From positions 1-24,073 of the forward strand of contig JBBIKZ010000025.1 in NCBI GenBank assembly GCA_037445185.1: 24,073 nt of DNA. The letters run 5' to 3'. The notes beneath the pieces are model-generated. The model was given only the letters and a program-made list of their open reading frames with translations, did not search any database and was not told the DNA's origin. The stretch is from JANWZL01 sp037445185 (GTDB lineage Bacteria; Pseudomonadota; Gammaproteobacteria; Burkholderiales; Thiobacillaceae). Below, in pieces: positions 23,300 through 24,073 of this stretch. The position numbers and the translations under genes were made by a program. Numbering within the stretch: position 1 is the first letter of the stretch; the number at the start of each line of letters is the position of its first letter.

Positions 23300-24073
23300 T
23301 TATGCGTTCGTCGGGAGTGCCTTGGCACCCTTTCCGCACAGAATGAGGCCGTGCATGGTCTGTTCCGAACCCCACCTGAAGATGCGTTCTCCGAACAGTC
23401 CATACAGGTGGGTCAGTAACCGTTTGAGCTCCACGTATTCAACGGTGCCCCGTTCATAGCCGATGAGGCCAGAATTGAAACCGGGCACGAAGGCGTAGTT
23501 CGTCCCCAAGGCCTCATTGATTTTTGGTATGCCCTCGACCACTAGGCCCTGGATGTGAGTGGGAGGGAAGGTGGCATTGTGGCCCTGTGCTGCTTGAGAT
23601 TGTGTTGCAGGTTTGGCATGCTTGTACCATGGCCCTGATCTGTGGTACCAGGGCGATCCGCCGTTAAGTGCCCAATCGATGATTTCCGTTGGGCTACGCA
23701 AAAACAGCACATCAGTATCAACGATGATGATACGCTGGTGCCTGCTCACCAAGGTTGGGTCGAACAATTTAAGGTAACTAGTGTAGCTTCTCCGCACCTT
23801 GCTCAGGAATTCATCCCCGACTCTTTCCTCGAAAGTCCGATCAGCCCATGCGCGCTCTATGACATTAACTCCTGGGAGGTGCCTTTCGATCAAGATCTTG
23901 TCTTCAGGTTGAAGTGATCCATCATCATGCACATATACAGCTATATTCTGGTGAAAGCGTAGCAGCGACTTTATTGCCGTTAGATAGGCATATAGGTAGC
24001 GATGCGGCACTGCAGTATGCACGCCCGTGTCTGATTCTGGATTCGTGGCAATAGGTGGCGTGGTGGATATGCC
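23300..24073 (-). CDS. GT8-like glycosyltransferase, partial at right edge, ends at premature-looking stop
   Basis: The frame is open to the last base, so the true start lies outside the window. A GTG at 24022 could be used, but the codons to its right are also open. IIVDTDVLFLRSP carries a DTD metal-binding motif of GT-A enzymes and sits after a segment with SYLKLFDP. Later parts (FVPGFNSGLIGYE and FRWGSEQTMHG) match GT8-type patterns such as the DxxFNSG region. The visible frame stops at the TAA at 23300-23302 before the usual HFxG end, which is found in frame just beyond. The gene is probably damaged, unless the stop is a sequencing error. It is AT-richer than most of the cluster. Confidence 0.75.
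   Translation of the reverse strand, partial: GISTTPPIATNPESDTGVHTAVPHRYLYAYLTAIKSLLRFHQNIAVYVHDDGSLQPEDKILIERHLPGVNVIERAWADRTFEERVGDEFLSKVRRSYTSYLKLFDPTLVSRHQRIIIVDTDVLFLRSPTEIIDWALNGGSPWYHRSGPWYKHAKPATQSQAAQGHNATFPPTHIQGLVVEGIPKINEALGTNYAFVPGFNSGLIGYERGTVEYVELKRLLTHLYGLFGERIFRWGSEQTMHGLILCGKGAKALPTNA

Noticed and set aside
1..24073. CRISPR array, tRNA or rRNA genes
   Set aside because: I saw no regularly spaced direct repeats, no cloverleaf-like segments and no rRNA signatures in the window.

Overview
The window is a high-GC (roughly 60% or more in most genes) bacterial chromosome segment carrying one long polysaccharide or glycan biosynthesis cluster. Every convincing gene from position 504 to the right edge lies on the minus strand, and many neighbours are joined by ATGA or similarly short overlaps, so the region reads as one or a few operons transcribed right to left. 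The O-antigen-ligase-like protein at 21675-23015 has the layout of the ligase family associated with exosortase A (PEP-CTERM) systems. Together with the GC content, this suggests a beta- or gammaproteobacterium with an exosortase-A type exopolysaccharide locus. No exosortase lies in the window, so the assignment is an inference.

Layout from right (upstream) to left (downstream): a glycosyltransferase with a DTD motif that runs off the right edge and has an in-frame stop near its C terminus (23159-24073); a polytopic ligase/polymerase; a Wzx-type flippase; a membrane-anchored FG-GAP/VCBS-repeat protein with a CRTAC1/UnbV-like end; a 662-residue protein of unknown function that looks helical-toroid-like; a Sulfotransfer_2-type sulfotransferase; a membrane-anchored coiled-coil methyltransferase; an asparagine-synthetase-like protein; a fusion of a sulfotransferase with a degenerate CysQ-like domain; an exostosin/GT1-like glycosyltransferase; a GT2; a polysaccharide deacetylase; three more GT-A glycosyltransferases; a frameshifted polysaccharide pyruvyl transferase; a third sulfotransferase; another GT2; and a second asparagine-synthetase-like protein. 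At the left edge are REP-like hairpins and the end of an IS1182-like insertion sequence on the plus strand.

The likely joint function is to assemble a lipid-linked glycan with five to seven glycosyltransferases, deacetylate an N-acetylated sugar, add sulfate (three sulfotransferases), pyruvate ketal, methyl and possibly amide groups, flip it across the inner membrane, and polymerise or ligate it. The points most worth a second look are: a sulfotransferase fused to a CysQ-like domain that has lost its metal-ligand residues; two asparagine-synthetase-like enzymes lacking the glutaminase cysteine; two genes broken by single-base events (a G6 tract and an ochre stop); and a 17-codon mini-ORF that exactly bridges two genes.
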